Below, piece after piece: positions 7,135-16,503 of a stretch of DNA of 32,149 bases. The translations under genes were made by a program, and so were the position numbers. Every line of letters begins with the position of its first letter. The stretch's first letter is position 1. The notes below the pieces were generated by a model. The model was not told where the DNA came from, did no database searches, and saw nothing but the letters and a program-made list of their open reading frames with translations. Source of the DNA: Shewanella metallivivens (GTDB lineage: Bacteria > Pseudomonadota > Gammaproteobacteria > Enterobacterales > Shewanellaceae); contig NZ_JAQQPZ010000015.1 of NCBI RefSeq assembly GCF_028750675.1, positions 1 through 32,149 on the forward strand. Direction: 5' to 3'.

Positions 7135-8820
7135 ATGGAAGCAGGACAAAAAATGCGCGGCGCGGATGCAGTCATCAAAGTGCTAGCAGCGCACGGTGTT
7201 ACCACAGTGTTTGGTTATCCTGGCGGAGCCATTATGCCCATTTACGATGCGCTTTATGGTAGCCCTGTTGAGCATCTACTCAGCCGCCACGAGCAAGGTG
7301 CGGCATTTGCTGCTGTAGGTTATGCTCGAGCCAGTGGTAAAACCGGTGTTTGTTTTGCAACATCAGGGCCTGGGGCAACCAATTTAGTCACCTCGTTAGC
7401 CGATGCCTTGCTTGATTCTGTTCCCTTAGTTGCCATCACTGGCCAGGTGTCTACAGCGGTGATTGGCACTGATGCCTTTCAAGAAATTGATGTACTTGGT
7501 ATGTCACTGTCCTGTACTAAACACAGTTTTATGGTTACCGACATCAATGAGTTAATCCCAACATTGTATCGCGCTTTTGAAGTTGCCGCAGAAGGAAGAC
7601 CAGGTCCTGTATTGGTTGATATCCCCAAAGATATTCAAATCGCTGAGCTTGAGTACAAAACCCCATTGCAAAGTGTCGCAGATGAACCTCACGCAACACA
7701 AACCGAGCTAGACGCTGCCATCGAGTTGCTTACTCAGGCGGCAAAGCCGATGTTATATGTTGGCGGTGGTGTCGGTATGGCGGGCGCGGTATCTCATTTA
7801 CGTGAGTTTATTGATGTCACAGGTATTCCGTCAGTTGCCACGTTAAAGGGCTTAGGCAGTATTTCCCATGGCACTAAAGGCTATTTAGGCATGTTGGGTA
7901 TGCACGGCGGTAAAGGGGCTAATCTCGCTGTGCAAGAGTGTGATTTATTAATCGTCGTCGGAGCACGTTTTGATGACCGAGTCACTGGGCGGTTAGCCAG
8001 CTTTGCCAGTAACGCCAAAGTGTTACATCTAGATATCGATGCTGCTGAGTTAGGTAAGTTACGCCAAGCCGAAGTGGCTATCGCCGCGGATTTACGCCAA
8101 GTTTTACCGGCATTAACGGCTGCGGTAAAAGGGAAAGTCGCCATTAATCAATGGCAGGCAGAAGTTGACGCATTAGCGCGTCAACACCAATGGAATTATC
8201 AACATCCAGGTGAGCTGATATACGCGCCAGCCATGTTACGTCGTTTAGCCAACAAATTACCAGAAGACAGTGTTGTTGCATGCGATGTGGGGCAGCACCA
8301 AATGTGGGTGGCCCAGCATATGTGGTTTCGTCGCCCTGAAGATCATTTGTCTAGTGCTGGCCTTGGCACTATGGGGTTTGGTTTACCCGCAGCCATTGGT
8401 GCTCAAGTGGCTCGCCCAGATGCCACAGTGGTCACAGTCTCTGGCGATGGGTCATTTATGATGAATGTCCAAGAGTTGACGACCATTAAACGCCGTAAAC
8501 TGCCAGTTAAAATTTTACTCATAGACAATCAAAAGCTCGGCATGGTCAAGCAATGGCAGCAACTGTTTTTTGAAGAGCGCTACAGCGAGACTGATTTGTC
8601 TGATAACCCTAACTTTGTATTAATGGCGTCGGCTTTTGATATTCCAGGCCGCACTATTAATCATGCTGATCAAGTAGAGCAAGCATTAGATGAAATGCTT
8701 AACAGCAGCGGCCCTTACATGCTGCACGTCGCGATTGATGACGCCTTTAATGTATGGCCGTTAGTCCCACCCGGAGCCAGTAACAGCGACATGATGGATC
8801 AAATGGAGAAGCAAACATGA
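7135..8820 (+). CDS. ilvG: Acetolactate synthase II, large subunit
   Basis: Thiamine-diphosphate enzyme that condenses pyruvate with pyruvate or 2-ketobutyrate, the first common step for Val, Leu and Ile. 561 residues, full length and in frame (unlike the frameshifted ilvG of E. coli K-12). The catalytic glutamate is E53 in RHEQGAAFAAVGYARASG; the ThDP motif begins GDGSFMMN and ends with the IDNQ segment; GVGARFDDRVTGR-type FAD-region sequence is present as VVGARFDDRVTGR. ATG 7135 has AGAGA upstream; ATG 7153 (MRGAD) has a better AGGA six bases upstream and aligns with the E. coli start MNGAQ, so the true start may be 7153. It overlaps ilvM by four bases, as expected for translational coupling of the two subunits. 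Confidence 0.97.
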   Translation: MEAGQKMRGADAVIKVLAAHGVTTVFGYPGGAIMPIYDALYGSPVEHLLSRHEQGAAFAAVGYARASGKTGVCFATSGPGATNLVTSLADALLDSVPLVAITGQVSTAVIGTDAFQEIDVLGMSLSCTKHSFMVTDINELIPTLYRAFEVAAEGRPGPVLVDIPKDIQIAELEYKTPLQSVADEPHATQTELDAAIELLTQAAKPMLYVGGGVGMAGAVSHLREFIDVTGIPSVATLKGLGSISHGTKGYLGMLGMHGGKGANLAVQECDLLIVVGARFDDRVTGRLASFASNAKVLHLDIDAAELGKLRQAEVAIAADLRQVLPALTAAVKGKVAINQWQAEVDALARQHQWNYQHPGELIYAPAMLRRLANKLPEDSVVACDVGQHQMWVAQHMWFRRPEDHLSSAGLGTMGFGLPAAIGAQVARPDATVVTVSGDGSFMMNVQELTTIKRRKLPVKILLIDNQKLGMVKQWQQLFFEERYSETDLSDNPNFVLMASAFDIPGRTINHADQVEQALDEMLNSSGPYMLHVAIDDAFNVWPLVPPGASNSDMMDQMEKQT

Positions 8821-9074
8821 TGCATAATCTTGAAATAACCGTTCAACAACGTCCAGAAGTGCTAGAGCGTGTATTGCGTGTTACTCGCCACCGTGGATTT
8901 AAAGTCACCCAAATGCAGATGCGCATCAATGACGATGCTAGTATGGCTGTAGAGTTATGGGTTGAGGCTGAACGTGCAATCGAACTGTTAAGCAACCAGC
9001 TCACTAAATTAATTGATGTCACCCAATGTAAAGTGATGCCAGCGGTGTCTCTTGGGCAAGCAGCAAACAGTTAA
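8817..9074 (+). CDS. ilvM: Acetolactate synthase II, small (ACT) subunit
   Basis: Regulatory subunit of acetohydroxyacid synthase II, 85 residues, the usual size for IlvM. A single ACT domain fills the protein; RPEVLERVLRVTRHRGF closely matches E. coli IlvM (NPETLERVLRVVRHRGF). The start ATG overlaps the ilvG stop (ATGA), so translation is coupled. In E. coli ilvE follows; here a 78-base gap leads straight to ilvD. Confidence 0.93.
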   Translation: MMHNLEITVQQRPEVLERVLRVTRHRGFKVTQMQMRINDDASMAVELWVEAERAIELLSNQLTKLIDVTQCKVMPAVSLGQAANS

Positions 9075-9152
9075 GCCTATATTATTACCAATTAAATGCG
9101 TGACTTGTGATAACACAGGTAACCCGCACCACATTACACAAGGATATTTGCA

Positions 9153-11012
9153 ATGCCAAAATTACGTTCAGCAACCAGTACCGAAGGCCGCAACATGGCA
9201 GGTGCCCGCGCACTATGGCGTGCGACGGGGGTAAAAGAAACCGATTTTGGTAAGCCAATTATTGCGATTGCCAACTCATTTACTCAATTTGTACCAGGGC
9301 ATGTGCATTTAAAAGACATGGGTGCACTTGTTGCTAGCGCGATTGAAGAAGTCGGCGGTATTGCCAAAGAATTTAACACCATTGCAGTAGACGACGGCAT
9401 TGCCATGGGGCATGGCGGTATGTTGTATAGCTTGCCATCGCGTGAGCTGATTGCAGACAGTGTCGAATACATGGTCAATGCGCATTGTGCTGATGCATTA
9501 GTGTGTATTTCAAATTGCGACAAAATCACCCCTGGCATGTTAATGGCCGCACTGCGATTAAATATTCCGGTCATTTTTGTGTCTGGCGGACCAATGGAAG
9601 CTGGTAAAACCAAGCTGTCTGACAAGTTAATTAAACTTGATTTAGTGGATGCTATGGTGGCGGGCGCTGATACTAATGTTAGCGATGAAGACAGCAAACA
9701 AATTGAACGAAGCGCTTGTCCAACGTGTGGCTCTTGTTCTGGTATGTTTACTGCTAACTCGATGAACTGTTTAACAGAAGCCTTAGGATTGTCATTACCC
9801 GGTAATGGGTCAATGTTGGCGACTCACGCCGATCGCCGCGAATTGTTTTTAGAAGCTGGTCGTCGCGTCATGAAGTTGGCTGAGCGCTATTATAAGTACG
9901 ATGACGAAAATGTATTACCGCGTAATATTGCATCATTTAAAGCATTTGAAAATGCCACCGCTTTAGATATCGCCATGGGCGGCTCGTCTAACACGGTATT
10001 ACATTTATTAGCCGCAGCCCAAGAAGCTGAATTAGCCTTTGATATGACTGATATTGATCGTATGTCGCGTCTTGTTCCGCACCTATGTAAGGTTGCACCA
10101 TCAACCCCTAAATACCATATGGAAGATGTACACCGTGCTGGTGGTGTGATGGGTATTTTGGGTGAGTTAGACAGAGCAGGCTTATTGCATAACGACGTAC
10201 CACACGTGGCAGCAGATAACGGCGGCGACTTGAAATCTGTGTTAGCTAAGTACGATCTAAAGCAAACCAACGACCCAGAAGTGATTCGTTTTTATAGTGC
10301 AGGCCCAGCAGGGATTCCGACCACTAAAGCTTTTAGTCAAGATTGCCGTTGGGACAGTGTTGATGATGACCGTGAAAATGGCTGTATCCGCGCACGTGAA
10401 TTTGCGTTTAGTCAAGAAGGCGGCTTGGCAGTACTTGCGGGTAATGTGGCAACGGATGGTTGTATTGTTAAAACCGCTGGTGTTGACGAGTCAAACTTAA
10501 TGTTTGTCGGGAGCGCTCGGGTTTATGAAAGCCAGGATGATGCCGTAGCCGGTATTCTTGGTGGTGAAGTTGTTGCGGGTGACGTGGTGGTGATTCGTTA
10601 CGAAGGTCCTAAAGGCGGCCCAGGTATGCAAGAAATGTTATACCCGACCACATACCTTAAATCACGTGGCTTAGGCACTCAGTGTGCGCTGATCACTGAT
10701 GGCCGTTTCTCTGGTGGTACATCGGGTTTATCAATTGGCCATATTTCACCAGAAGCCGCATCCGGTGGTGCCATAGCATTGATTGAAAATGGTGACCAAA
10801 TTGCCATTGATATTCCAAAGCGAAGCATTCAATTGAATGTGAGTGACGATGAATTAACTCGTCGCCGTGACGCAATGAACGCTAAAGGCCCATTGGGTTG
10901 GAAGCCTGTAGCTCGTGAGCGTTATGTCTCTTTAGCGTTAAAAGCTTACGCGCTGTTAGCGACCAGTGCAGATAAAGGTGCAGTACGCGATCGCACCAAA
11001 CTGGAGGGGTAG
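9153..11012 (+). CDS. ilvD: Dihydroxy-acid dehydratase
   Basis: Iron-sulfur enzyme that dehydrates 2,3-dihydroxy-isovalerate and -methylvalerate to the 2-keto acids. 619 residues against 616 in E. coli and near identical through the conserved blocks. Cluster-binding cysteines sit in ISNCDKITPGM and ACPTCGSCSGMFTANSMN; the C-terminal ITDGRFSGGTSGLSIGH motif is intact. AAGGA lies about eight bases before ATG 9153. The upstream gap contains a small 7-base hairpin (9103-9109 with 9114-9120, loop ATAA). Its stop is one base from the ilvA start. Confidence 0.98.
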   Translation: MPKLRSATSTEGRNMAGARALWRATGVKETDFGKPIIAIANSFTQFVPGHVHLKDMGALVASAIEEVGGIAKEFNTIAVDDGIAMGHGGMLYSLPSRELIADSVEYMVNAHCADALVCISNCDKITPGMLMAALRLNIPVIFVSGGPMEAGKTKLSDKLIKLDLVDAMVAGADTNVSDEDSKQIERSACPTCGSCSGMFTANSMNCLTEALGLSLPGNGSMLATHADRRELFLEAGRRVMKLAERYYKYDDENVLPRNIASFKAFENATALDIAMGGSSNTVLHLLAAAQEAELAFDMTDIDRMSRLVPHLCKVAPSTPKYHMEDVHRAGGVMGILGELDRAGLLHNDVPHVAADNGGDLKSVLAKYDLKQTNDPEVIRFYSAGPAGIPTTKAFSQDCRWDSVDDDRENGCIRAREFAFSQEGGLAVLAGNVATDGCIVKTAGVDESNLMFVGSARVYESQDDAVAGILGGEVVAGDVVVIRYEGPKGGPGMQEMLYPTTYLKSRGLGTQCALITDGRFSGGTSGLSIGHISPEAASGGAIALIENGDQIAIDIPKRSIQLNVSDDELTRRRDAMNAKGPLGWKPVARERYVSLALKAYALLATSADKGAVRDRTKLEG

Positions 11013-11013
11013 C

Positions 11014-12582
11014 ATGTTGGCTTTGGCGTCTCAAACTCAATTAGATCTAGCGCATTATTATTTGCAGAAAATTTTGCTGTCATCTGTATACGATGTCGCT
11101 AAAGTGACGCCACTGTCGAGCATGAATAAGTTATCAGCTCGCTTTGGTTGTCAGGTGTACTTAAAGCGTGAAGATATGCAGCCTGTGCATTCATTTAAGT
11201 TACGTGGTGCTTACAACCGTATTGCTGCGCTAACTCAAGATGAATGTGATAAAGGCGTGGTGTGTGCCTCGGCGGGTAACCATGCACAGGGCGTCGCTAT
11301 GTCGGCGGCAAGTCGTGGCATTAATGCAGTGATTGTCATGCCTAGTACCACACCAGACATTAAAATTGATGCGGTGCGTCGACTTGGCGGCAACGTGGTG
11401 TTGCATGGCCAAGCATTTGATCAAGCAAATGACTATGCGAAAAACTTATCGGCAACTGAAGGGCGTGTGTATATCGCGCCATTTGATGACGAGGCCGTTA
11501 TCGCCGGTCAAGGCACCATTGCTCAAGAAATGGTACAGCAACAGCGTGATATTGAAGTGGTCTTTGTGCCCGTGGGCGGTGGCGGTTTAATTGCGGGGAT
11601 AGCTGCGTATTACAAAGCCGTTATGCCACAAGTCAAAATTATTGGTGTTGAACCAGAAGATGCTGCGTGTTTAAAAGCCGCATTAGAAGCCGATGAACCT
11701 GTAACGTTAGCTCAAGTCGGTTTATTTGCCGACGGCGTCGCGGTTAAGCGTATCGGCACAGAACCTTTTAGGCTGGCACGTGAATACGTTGACCATGTGG
11801 TTACAGTGACCTCGGATGAAATTTGCGCTGCAGTTAAAGATATTTTCGAAGACACCCGTGCTATTGCTGAGCCTGCTGGCGCATTATCAATTGCGGGTCT
11901 TAAAAAGTATATGGCATTACAGGGCGACAGTAGCGACGCGCCTAAAAAAGCCGCAGCCATATTAAGTGGAGCCAATGTTAACTTTCATAGTCTTCGCTAT
12001 GTGTCAGAGCGTTGTGAACTTGGCGAGCAGAAAGAAGCGGTATTAGCGGTTAAAGTACCTGAAAAACCTGGCAGCTTTTTACGCTTTTGTGAGCTACTTG
12101 AAAAACGGCCAATGACCGAATTTAACTACCGTTTTAGCAGTCGAGAAGTGGCGGTGGTGTTTGCCGGCATTCGTTTAACGGGTGGTCAAGCAGAGCTTGC
12201 AGAGATTATTGCTAACCTCGAGTTAGAAGGTTTTGACGTTCAAGATTTATCTCAAGATGAAACCGCTAAGCTGCATGTACGCTATATGGTCGGTGGTCAT
12301 CCTCTTGAGCCGTTAGAAGAACGCTTATTTAGCTTTGAGTTTCCTGAACATCCTGGCGCTTTATTGAAGTTTTTAACGACCTTACAAAGTAAATGGAATA
12401 TCAGTTTGTTCCATTATCGTAACCATGGGGCTGCGTTCGGTCGTGTATTAGCTGGGTTTGAAGTGCCAGCAAACGATGATGATGCTTTTGCACAGTTTTT
12501 AACGGATTTAGGGTTTGTCTATCAAGAAGAAACTCACAGCCCTGCTTACCAGTTATTTTTGAACAGTCCTAAAGCGGAGTAA
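11014..12582 (+). CDS. ilvA: Threonine dehydratase, biosynthetic
   Basis: PLP enzyme that deaminates threonine to 2-ketobutyrate, the committed step to isoleucine, feedback-inhibited by Ile. The start is ATG 11014, directly after GGAGGGG and one base past the ilvD stop; the frame stays open upstream into ilvD but that extension is not credible. This gives 522 residues (E. coli 514). The PLP lysine is K62 in SFKLRGAYN, the same number as in E. coli; GGGGL phosphate loop follows. Two ACT-like regulatory domains occupy about residues 335-415 and 430-515 (EKPGSFLRFCELL and EHPGALLKFL), marking the biosynthetic rather than the catabolic enzyme. Last gene of the ilvGMDA operon. Confidence 0.97.
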   Translation: MLALASQTQLDLAHYYLQKILLSSVYDVAKVTPLSSMNKLSARFGCQVYLKREDMQPVHSFKLRGAYNRIAALTQDECDKGVVCASAGNHAQGVAMSAASRGINAVIVMPSTTPDIKIDAVRRLGGNVVLHGQAFDQANDYAKNLSATEGRVYIAPFDDEAVIAGQGTIAQEMVQQQRDIEVVFVPVGGGGLIAGIAAYYKAVMPQVKIIGVEPEDAACLKAALEADEPVTLAQVGLFADGVAVKRIGTEPFRLAREYVDHVVTVTSDEICAAVKDIFEDTRAIAEPAGALSIAGLKKYMALQGDSSDAPKKAAAILSGANVNFHSLRYVSERCELGEQKEAVLAVKVPEKPGSFLRFCELLEKRPMTEFNYRFSSREVAVVFAGIRLTGGQAELAEIIANLELEGFDVQDLSQDETAKLHVRYMVGGHPLEPLEERLFSFEFPEHPGALLKFLTTLQSKWNISLFHYRNHGAAFGRVLAGFEVPANDDDAFAQFLTDLGFVYQEETHSPAYQLFLNSPKAE

Positions 12583-12644
12583 GAACAATAAGTTCAAAGC
12601 CAATAAAGCGTGAACGGCCAATATATTGTTGAACTTTAAATATT

Positions 12645-12680
12645 TATCACATTGAGGTGATTTAACACCTCAATGTGATA
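12645..12680. terminator. Perfect 15-bp hairpin after ilvA
   Basis: TATCACATTGAGGTG (12645-12659) is the exact inverse complement of CACCTCAATGTGATA (12666-12680), with a 6-base loop. It lies 63 bases after ilvA. The following sequence is only moderately T-rich, so it is an atypical terminator; it could protect the ilv mRNA 3' end instead. Confidence 0.5.
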
Positions 12681-12853
12681 TTGTCTGTGCACCAAAAACG
12701 AAAATATATTCGTAGGTGATTACCAATACCACCAAGGTGTGATGCCGTAGTGGCGTTATATCATTGTGATGGATTGCTTATATGTAGGGTAAATTTTTCC
12801 ATGCGCTTGTTGCAATGCACAGGCGCATACGACCTCATTTTAAGGAGACATTG

Positions 12854-13990
12854 ATGTTACCCGTGCCAACTATTCCAGCTTTTATGCCACCGCGCCGTAC
12901 CCTAATGGGCCCTGGCCCATCTGATGTTTATCCAGAAGTGCTTGCCGCGCAATCTCGTCCTACCATTGGTCATTTAGACCCGCTGTTTGTTGGCATGATG
13001 GATGAGCTAAAAAGCCTGATTCAATACGCCTTTCAAACCAAAAATGAAATGACCTTAGCAGTATCCGCACCCGGTAGTGCCGGTATGGAAACCTGTTTTG
13101 TTAATTTGGTTGAGCCTGGCGAAAAGGTTATTGTGTGCCGCAACGGTGTGTTCGGTGAACGTATGCGCCAAAATGTTGAACGTGTTGGTGGTGTTGCCGT
13201 AGTGGTCGACAATGAATGGGGCGAGCCTGTGTGCCCTGATAAAGTTGAAGCTGCACTTGTGGCAAACCCCGATGCCAAGTTTTTAGCGTTTGTGCATGCA
13301 GAAACCTCTACCGGGGCCTTATCTGATGCCAAAACCTTATGTACGTTAGCGCAACTTCACGACTGTATTAGCATTGTTGATGCGGTGACGTCATTAGGTG
13401 GTGTTGAGCTACTGGTAGATGAGTGGGGTATTGATGCGATTTATTCTGGTAGCCAAAAATGCCTTTCATGCGTGCCGGGTTTATCGCCAGTGTCTTTCTC
13501 GCCAAAAGCTGTTGCTAAGCTTAAAGCGCGTACCACGCCGGTACAAAGCTGGTTTTTAGATCAAACGTTGGTGATGGGCTATTGGGGTAATCAAAGTGGT
13601 GCTAAACGTAGTTATCACCATACAGCTCCGGTTAATGCACTTTATGCACTGCATGAATCATTGCGGTTACTGGCCAATGAAGGTTTAGAAAATGCCTGGG
13701 CAAGACACCGTAAAATGCACTTATTATTACGTGATGGCTTAACCCAGCTAGGGCTTACATTTGTGGTAGACGAAGCGTCAAGATTGCCACAATTAAATGC
13801 TGTGTATATTCCTCAAGGTGTTGATGATGCTGCAGTGCGTAAACATTTGCTAGAAGAGTATAACCTTGAGATAGGTGCTGGCTTAGGAGCATTAGCTGGT
13901 AAAGCATGGCGTATCGGCTTAATGGGCTTTGGTGCTCGCCGTGAAAACGTGGCTTTGTGCTTGCGGGCTTTACAAGAGTCGCTAAGTTAA
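12854..13990 (+). CDS. Class V aminotransferase, alanine/serine-glyoxylate type
   Basis: PLP-dependent fold-type I enzyme of the AGXT family, 378 residues. By family it transfers an amino group from alanine or serine to glyoxylate to form glycine. The N-terminal MGPGPSDVYPEVLAA motif, D176 in SIVDAVTSLGG (pyridine nitrogen contact) and the Schiff-base lysine K202 in SGSQKCLSCVPG support this. ATG 12854 has a strong AAGGAGA upstream, so I reject the in-frame ATG at 12815. It follows ilvA by 271 bases with a hairpin between them and is probably its own unit. 2-aminoethylphosphonate transaminase and phosphoserine-type relatives are less likely; substrate is inferred from family only. Confidence 0.85.
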   Translation: MLPVPTIPAFMPPRRTLMGPGPSDVYPEVLAAQSRPTIGHLDPLFVGMMDELKSLIQYAFQTKNEMTLAVSAPGSAGMETCFVNLVEPGEKVIVCRNGVFGERMRQNVERVGGVAVVVDNEWGEPVCPDKVEAALVANPDAKFLAFVHAETSTGALSDAKTLCTLAQLHDCISIVDAVTSLGGVELLVDEWGIDAIYSGSQKCLSCVPGLSPVSFSPKAVAKLKARTTPVQSWFLDQTLVMGYWGNQSGAKRSYHHTAPVNALYALHESLRLLANEGLENAWARHRKMHLLLRDGLTQLGLTFVVDEASRLPQLNAVYIPQGVDDAAVRKHLLEEYNLEIGAGLGALAGKAWRIGLMGFGARRENVALCLRALQESLS

Positions 13991-14017
13991 TTCGTTATAA
14001 TAGTGGTTTACCGATTC

Positions 14018-14054
14018 AAAAAATGACGCTACTGGCTACTGAGCGTCATTTTTT
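14018..14054. terminator. Bidirectional terminator between aminotransferase and ubiK
   Basis: Perfect 13-base stem AAAAAATGACGCT/AGCGTCATTTTTT (14018-14030 with 14042-14054) with an 11-base loop. The A and T flanks make it work on both strands, fitting its place between two convergent genes. Confidence 0.88.
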
Positions 14055-14081
14055 ATTGAATAATGGGTTTGTTGAACGCGA

Positions 14082-14330
14082 TTATTCAGCGAGCTTTTTT
14101 TCAATCTCGTTAACTTGTGCTTGCAATGCTTCGAGCTTTTCACGGGTTTTAAGCAACACATGTTGCTGCACTTCAAATTCTTCGCGCGATACCACGTCAA
14201 GTTTCATCAGTTGGTTTTGTAATACTTGCTTACTGCGCTCTTCAAACTCGCCAGCAAATTGCTTTACACCGCTTGGTAAGTTGTCACTCAGTTGTTTTGC
14301 CAGTTCTTCAATTTTCTTTGGATTTATCAT
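14082..14330 (-). CDS. ubiK: Ubiquinone biosynthesis accessory factor UbiK (YqiC)
   Basis: Small soluble coiled-coil protein of 82 residues, BMFP family. UbiK is known to assist aerobic ubiquinone synthesis in the Ubi complex, with UbiJ. INPKKIEELAKQL matches E. coli IDPKKIEQIARQ, and DVVSREEFEVQQHVLLKTREKLEAL is the conserved C-terminal coiled coil (written here in part, residues 46-70). Tandem ATGs at 14333 and 14330; AGGGG lies three and six bases before them, so the second is preferred. Shorter than E. coli (96) because the variable C-terminal tail is missing. It diverges from rep. Confidence 0.9.
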   Translation of the reverse strand: MINPKKIEELAKQLSDNLPSGVKQFAGEFEERSKQVLQNQLMKLDVVSREEFEVQQHVLLKTREKLEALQAQVNEIEKKLAE

Positions 14331-14471
14331 CATGATCCCCTACTGATATATTGATCTAATTGTAACCGAGGTGAACGTTTTTCCAAAACCTAACTGTAAT
14401 TTTTCGTTAATTGTCATCGGTGATTCTGCTATGATCCGCCTTCGTTTACGTTTAGTAAGGTAGTGTGATTA

Positions 14472-16484
14472 ATGAAACTCAATCCAGGGCAAAATGAAGC
14501 CGTACATTATGTCTCGGGTCCGTGCTTAGTACTTGCGGGTGCTGGCAGTGGTAAAACGCGTGTGATCATTAATAAAATTGCTTACTTGGTCGAAAAGTGT
14601 GGTTACAAAGCACGTAATATTGCAGCGGTAACCTTTACCAATAAAGCCGCTCGTGAAATGAAAGAGCGTGTGGCGCAGTCTATGGGGCGTAAAGAAGCGC
14701 GAGGGTTGTGGATTTCGACTTTCCATACATTGGGGTTAGAAATTATTAAGCGTGAGCATAAAGTCTTAGGCCTTAAAGCAGGCTTTTCATTATTTGATGA
14801 CCAGGATACCTTTGCGTTATTAAAAGAGCTGACTCAAGATGAGTTAGACGAAGACAAAGACCTCATTAAAGCCCTAGCCTCGGCGATTTCAAATTGGAAA
14901 GGCGGCTTGGTTATTCCTCAGCAAGCACGCAGTTTAGCAAAAGATGAGCAAGGGCAATTATTTGCTATGCTATATCAGCGTTACGCGCAGCACATGAAAG
15001 CCTACAACGCGCTTGATTTTGACGATCTTATTTTAATACCGACCTTATTACTACGCATGAACGAGGAAGTGCGCACCCGTTGGCAAACCCGTATCCAATA
15101 TTTACTGGTGGACGAATATCAAGACACCAACACCAGCCAGTATGAGTTAGTCAAACTGTTAGTGGGCGAACGCGCTCGGTTTACCGTGGTGGGCGATGAC
15201 GATCAGTCAATTTATTCGTGGCGTGGCGCCAAACCGCAAAACTTAGTGTTATTGGGCACCGACTTCCCGAAATTAAAACTGATTAAATTGGAACAGAATT
15301 ATCGTTCTAGCCAACGTATTTTACGTGCTGCCAATATATTGATTGCCAACAATCCGCATGTGTACGACAAGTCGTTGTTTAGTGAGCTTGCTTATGGTGA
15401 GCCACTTCGCGTATTGATTGCCGCTAACGAAGAGCAAGAGGCGGAACGAGTGGTGGCTGAAATTATTCGCCACAAGTTTGTTGGCCGCACCCAATTTGGC
15501 GACTATGCCATTTTGTATCGAGGTAATCATCAGTCGCGCTTATTAGAACGTGCCCTAATGACGAACCGTATACCTTATAAATTAAGTGGCGGAACATCGT
15601 TTTTTGCCCGTGCAGAAATTAAAGACATTATGGCGTACCTGCGTTTGGTGGTGAATCCTGACGACGATAATGCATTCTTGCGAGTGGTTAATTTACCTAA
15701 ACGTGGTATTGGCCCTGCCACCTTGGAGCGATTAGGCAATTTTGCCAATCAAAAGCATATTTCATTGTTTGAGGCTATTTTTGATGTCGAGCTTAATCAT
15801 CATTTAGCACCTGCTGCGGTGAATTCTCTTTATCAATTTGGCAAATTTATTGTTGATACCGGTGAGCTCGCCACTCGAGGGGAGCCAGTCGAAGCCATTA
15901 AGCAGCTTATTCGTAAAATTAATTACGAAGATTATTTATACGAAACCAGCACCAGTGCAAAAGCGGCTGAAATGCGCATGAAGAATATCTCTGAGCTTTA
16001 TCGCTGGGTGACTGAAATGCTTGAAGGCGATGAGCTTGACGAAGCCATGTCATTGCCAGAGGTGGTGACTCGCCTAACCCTGCGCGACATGATGGAACGT
16101 AATAGTGAAGATGAGGGCGGCGACCAGGTGCAGTTAATGACCTTGCATGCATCTAAAGGGCTTGAGTACCCATTTGTGTTCATGGTGGGGGTTGAAGAGC
16201 GCATTTTGCCGCATCAATCGAGTATTGATGAAGATAATGTCGATGAAGAGAGGCGTTTAGCTTATGTTGGTATTACCCGTGCACAGCGTGAGTTGTGGTT
16301 TGTCATTTGCCGTGAACGCCGTCAATTTGGTGAAACCATGCGCTGCGAGCCAAGTCGCTTTTTACTTGAGTTACCCCAAGATGATTTAATTTGGGAAAAC
16401 CGTAAACCGGTGCAAACAGAAGCACAACGGGTTGAAACGGGTAAGAGTCATATTGCTAATCTACGAGATATGTTTAAAAAGTAG
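14472..16484 (+). CDS. rep: ATP-dependent DNA helicase Rep
   Basis: Superfamily 1A 3'-5' helicase, 670 residues (E. coli Rep 673), which helps replication forks past protein blocks and restarts them. Motif I GAGSGKT is at residues 23-29; motif Ia VTFTNKAAREMKERV, motif II VDEYQDTN, motif III GDDDQSIYSWRGA and motif VI VGITRAQREL are all intact. The C-terminus (HIANLRDMFKK) follows the Rep rather than the UvrD pattern. AAGGTAG precedes ATG 14472. Convergent with the GGDEF protein, only 19 bases between stops; no hairpin terminator is evident, although ten T residues lie about 42 bases downstream. Confidence 0.97.
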   Translation: MKLNPGQNEAVHYVSGPCLVLAGAGSGKTRVIINKIAYLVEKCGYKARNIAAVTFTNKAAREMKERVAQSMGRKEARGLWISTFHTLGLEIIKREHKVLGLKAGFSLFDDQDTFALLKELTQDELDEDKDLIKALASAISNWKGGLVIPQQARSLAKDEQGQLFAMLYQRYAQHMKAYNALDFDDLILIPTLLLRMNEEVRTRWQTRIQYLLVDEYQDTNTSQYELVKLLVGERARFTVVGDDDQSIYSWRGAKPQNLVLLGTDFPKLKLIKLEQNYRSSQRILRAANILIANNPHVYDKSLFSELAYGEPLRVLIAANEEQEAERVVAEIIRHKFVGRTQFGDYAILYRGNHQSRLLERALMTNRIPYKLSGGTSFFARAEIKDIMAYLRLVVNPDDDNAFLRVVNLPKRGIGPATLERLGNFANQKHISLFEAIFDVELNHHLAPAAVNSLYQFGKFIVDTGELATRGEPVEAIKQLIRKINYEDYLYETSTSAKAAEMRMKNISELYRWVTEMLEGDELDEAMSLPEVVTRLTLRDMMERNSEDEGGDQVQLMTLHASKGLEYPFVFMVGVEERILPHQSSIDEDNVDEERRLAYVGITRAQRELWFVICRERRQFGETMRCEPSRFLLELPQDDLIWENRKPVQTEAQRVETGKSHIANLRDMFKK

Positions 16485-16503
16485 GTTTAGTGACGGTTAT
16501 TAT

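Noticed and set aside
9284..9697. 137-residue ORF antisense to ilvD
   Set aside because: Shadow of ilvD, which is full length and conserved.
10966..11013. Upstream extension of ilvA into ilvD
   Set aside because: ATG 11014 has a strong GGAGGGG sequence and aligns with known IlvA; the extension only reads through the ilvD end out of frame.
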